64,000 bases of DNA from Planctomicrobium piriforme (GTDB lineage: Bacteria; Planctomycetota; Planctomycetia; Planctomycetales; Planctomycetaceae): the NCBI RefSeq assembly GCF_900113665.1, contig NZ_FOQD01000004.1:287650-351649 (forward strand), given 5' to 3'. The notes beneath the pieces are model-generated. The model saw nothing but the letters and a program-made list of their open reading frames with translations, searched no databases and was not told the DNA's origin. The translations under genes were made by a program, and so were the position numbers. The first letter of the stretch is position 1; every line of letters begins with the position of its first letter. Positions 62,675-64,000 of this stretch are shown piece by piece.

Positions 62675-63161
62675 CGTCCCCTGACTCCGGTCACGTCACG
62701 CGTTGCTGGTTGGAATGGCTGTTCGCACAGACCTGCGCCTTGGACCTGCTGGTCCCGGACCTCCTGTCCCGCAATGCTCGTGAGAGAACCCCCCGAGTCT
62801 TCCCAATCCATCGACTTGAAACTTCAGCGCAGGCAATGAAATGTCAAAAAAGTCAGACCCTGCGTGTCGTCACGGTTAACCGGACTTCAGCGCCAGGGAG
62901 GGTTTCGCAGGTTGCGTCACGCCTTGAACTTCCATTCTACGGCCCACAAGACTGCATGCAACCGGCAGTTTCAGCCGAAGAGGAGAACTCGGCGGTCTGA
63001 GAGGGCGGACTTCAGCTTTTTCCGTGTGCAGGGGCGAGATGTCGCGGACAGCACCGGCGCAATCGGAGGAATCGATCAAGTCGACCCAACCGGACGGACG
63101 ATGAGATTCGCGTGAGATTGCGCAGCCTGACCCTGCGCCTGTCGCGACACCGAGGTAGACC
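62675..63161. other. Divergent promoter region without gene
   Basis: 487 bases between the HTH repeat gene and the Cys-rich lipoprotein. It should contain both promoters; I see no convincing gene or strong hairpin. Confidence 0.45.
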
Positions 63162-63860
63162 ATGTTTGCTTCTTCAAAACCCGGGTTCAGTCTGCTGGCA
63201 CTGGCCATGTTGGCCTGTTCGGGGTGCATGACCTGCTATCCCCCGATGACCGGCTTCATGAGTCCGTATGCCGAGTGCGTCAACTGTGATCCAGGCGACC
63301 CCTGTAATCCGACGGGCTGTGGTCCCCGTTGTGCCCAGCGGAAACAGGCCCGCGATCTGAGAAAACTCAACCGGAACATGAACGGCGGCTGCACCTGCGG
63401 ACGCTGCAATCAGATGCCGGCCTACGGCGGGTACGACGGCATGCCCGCTGACTGCTACGGCGGCTGTGAAAGCGGTTGCGAGTCTGGCATGTGCGGCACG
63501 GAAATGTCCGGCGAAGTCATCGATGACGGCGGCATGATGATGTCGGGCGAAATGCCCTATGAAACCATGATGCCCGGCAACCAGATGATGAACAGCATGC
63601 CCGGCAACACCTGCCCGCACTGTCAGCAGCAGGTTCCGACCGGCGCACCGATGATGAACTCACCGCCTTCGAACATGCCGTCGGACATGCAGAATATGAC
63701 CGTGGAACCGACTCCGGCACCGGCAGCACCGACTCCCCCGAATTCCACGACCAGCAACGAGTACTACGGTCCGCCAATGGAACTGCAATTGCCGCAGGGC
63801 AGCAATTCGCACCCGGTCCATCAGACGCTGTATGTGCCGCCGGTGGGAACCGGCTATTAG
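63162..63860 (+). CDS. Cys/Met-rich exported lipoprotein
   Basis: 232 residues, GAGGTAG upstream. Signal peptide with lipobox LACSGC (Cys near 22). The body has many Cys pairs (CVNCDPGDPCNPTGCGPRC, CTCGRC, CPHC), then Met/Gly/Pro-rich text (MMMSGEMP, MMNSMPGNT) and a Pro/Thr tail ending in YVPPVGTGY. A metal-binding or wall-associated role is possible; family unrecognised. A terminator follows. Confidence 0.75.
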   Translation: MFASSKPGFSLLALAMLACSGCMTCYPPMTGFMSPYAECVNCDPGDPCNPTGCGPRCAQRKQARDLRKLNRNMNGGCTCGRCNQMPAYGGYDGMPADCYGGCESGCESGMCGTEMSGEVIDDGGMMMSGEMPYETMMPGNQMMNSMPGNTCPHCQQQVPTGAPMMNSPPSNMPSDMQNMTVEPTPAPAAPTPPNSTTSNEYYGPPMELQLPQGSNSHPVHQTLYVPPVGTGY

Positions 63861-63952
63861 GAACGACGGGCGAGCCGTTGAAGGTTTGGCTTTGCAAATT
63901 CCAATCACAACTGTCCGGCTATTAGTCGAACAGTTTCAACTGGTTAGGAAAA

Positions 63953-63978
63953 GCCTGTTCTGAAACAGGCGGGTTTTT
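63953..63978 (+). terminator. Rho-independent terminator
   Basis: GCCTGTT/AACAGGC with loop CTGA, then GGG-TTTTT; downstream of the lipoprotein gene. Confidence 0.85.
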
Positions 63979-64000
63979 GACGGAAAGTGCCTCAAAAAGC

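Noticed and set aside
60773..62839. Plus-strand frame of 688 codons opposite the HTH repeat protein
   Set aside because: Its repeated Val/Ala/His text mirrors the SDSDV/ESGISL repeats read on the wrong strand; the minus-strand gene has HTH, helix and terminator.
62876..63229. Minus-strand frame of 117 codons upstream of the Cys-rich lipoprotein
   Set aside because: It overlaps the start of the lipoprotein gene and has no coding features.

Overview
The window looks like ordinary chromosome of a planctomycete (Planctomycetota, probably class Planctomycetia). The signs are: an H-X9-DG (DUF1559) pseudopilin-like protein; several exported proteins of planctomycete type (CPFC proteins, DUF3299-like lipoproteins, EF-hand protein, DUF4159 protein); a SpoVG with a zinc ribbon; Tat-exported oxidoreductases and epimerases; moderately high GC; and gene tails dense in short intergenic repeats. 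These placements rest on recalled family knowledge, not on a search. I found no rRNA, tRNA or CRISPR array.

Layout. 1-7.8 kb, mostly minus strand: a Cys-rich exported protein cut by the window edge, a DUF1559 protein, a YeiH-type exporter with a small partner, WrbA, an AT-richer patch with an orphan gene and a gene remnant broken by a mosaic palindromic repeat, then spoVG and ispE. 8-15 kb: two 80-bp REP/MITE-like palindromes, trmB, a phosphodiesterase-like protein, rfbB, a GT4 glycosyltransferase and a COG2509-type flavoprotein. 15.2-17.6 kb: a three-gene MNIO (DUF692) RiPP cluster of bufferin type, with a Tat/lipobox precursor carrying C-x5-C modules, BufB and BufC. 18.5-25.9 kb: an exported protein, SpoVR, RsmD and a BlaI-BlaR1 operon in which the BlaR1 protease is fused to a secretin-like C-terminal domain; two BlaI-type operators lie upstream. 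26-29 kb: a Tat aldo/keto reductase and a small accessory patch (CPCC protein and a HigBA-like toxin-antitoxin pair). 29-33.4 kb: a minus-strand cluster of two tandemly duplicated CPFC proteins and two CCFG (DUF3299-like) proteins. 33.6-42.5 kb: EF-hand protein, PIG-L deacetylase, a small lipoprotein, a TIM-barrel epimerase, an HTH-EIIA fusion, an SMP-30 protein, an exported protein and a diadenylate cyclase domain protein. 42.5-46.4 kb: a TetR-DevC-DevA-DevB export operon with a palindromic candidate operator. 46.5-64 kb: a CopZ-like protein, a TPR-sulfotransferase, a two-gene membrane GT39-like pair, a Tat epimerase, HlyIII, a stand-alone receiver domain, an AI-2E transporter, a sialate O-acetylesterase, a terpene-cyclase-like/DUF4159 protein, an HTH protein with SDSDV and ESGISL repeats, and a Cys-rich lipoprotein.

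The most interesting points are the MNIO/bufferin cluster, the BlaR1-secretin fusion, the CPFC/CCFG cluster, the repeat-rich HTH membrane protein, and two layers of non-coding repeats: a palindromic 80-bp element (three copies) and intergenic tracts with strict 7-nt periodicity but different unit sequences from place to place, often arranged as inverted arms at gene ends.
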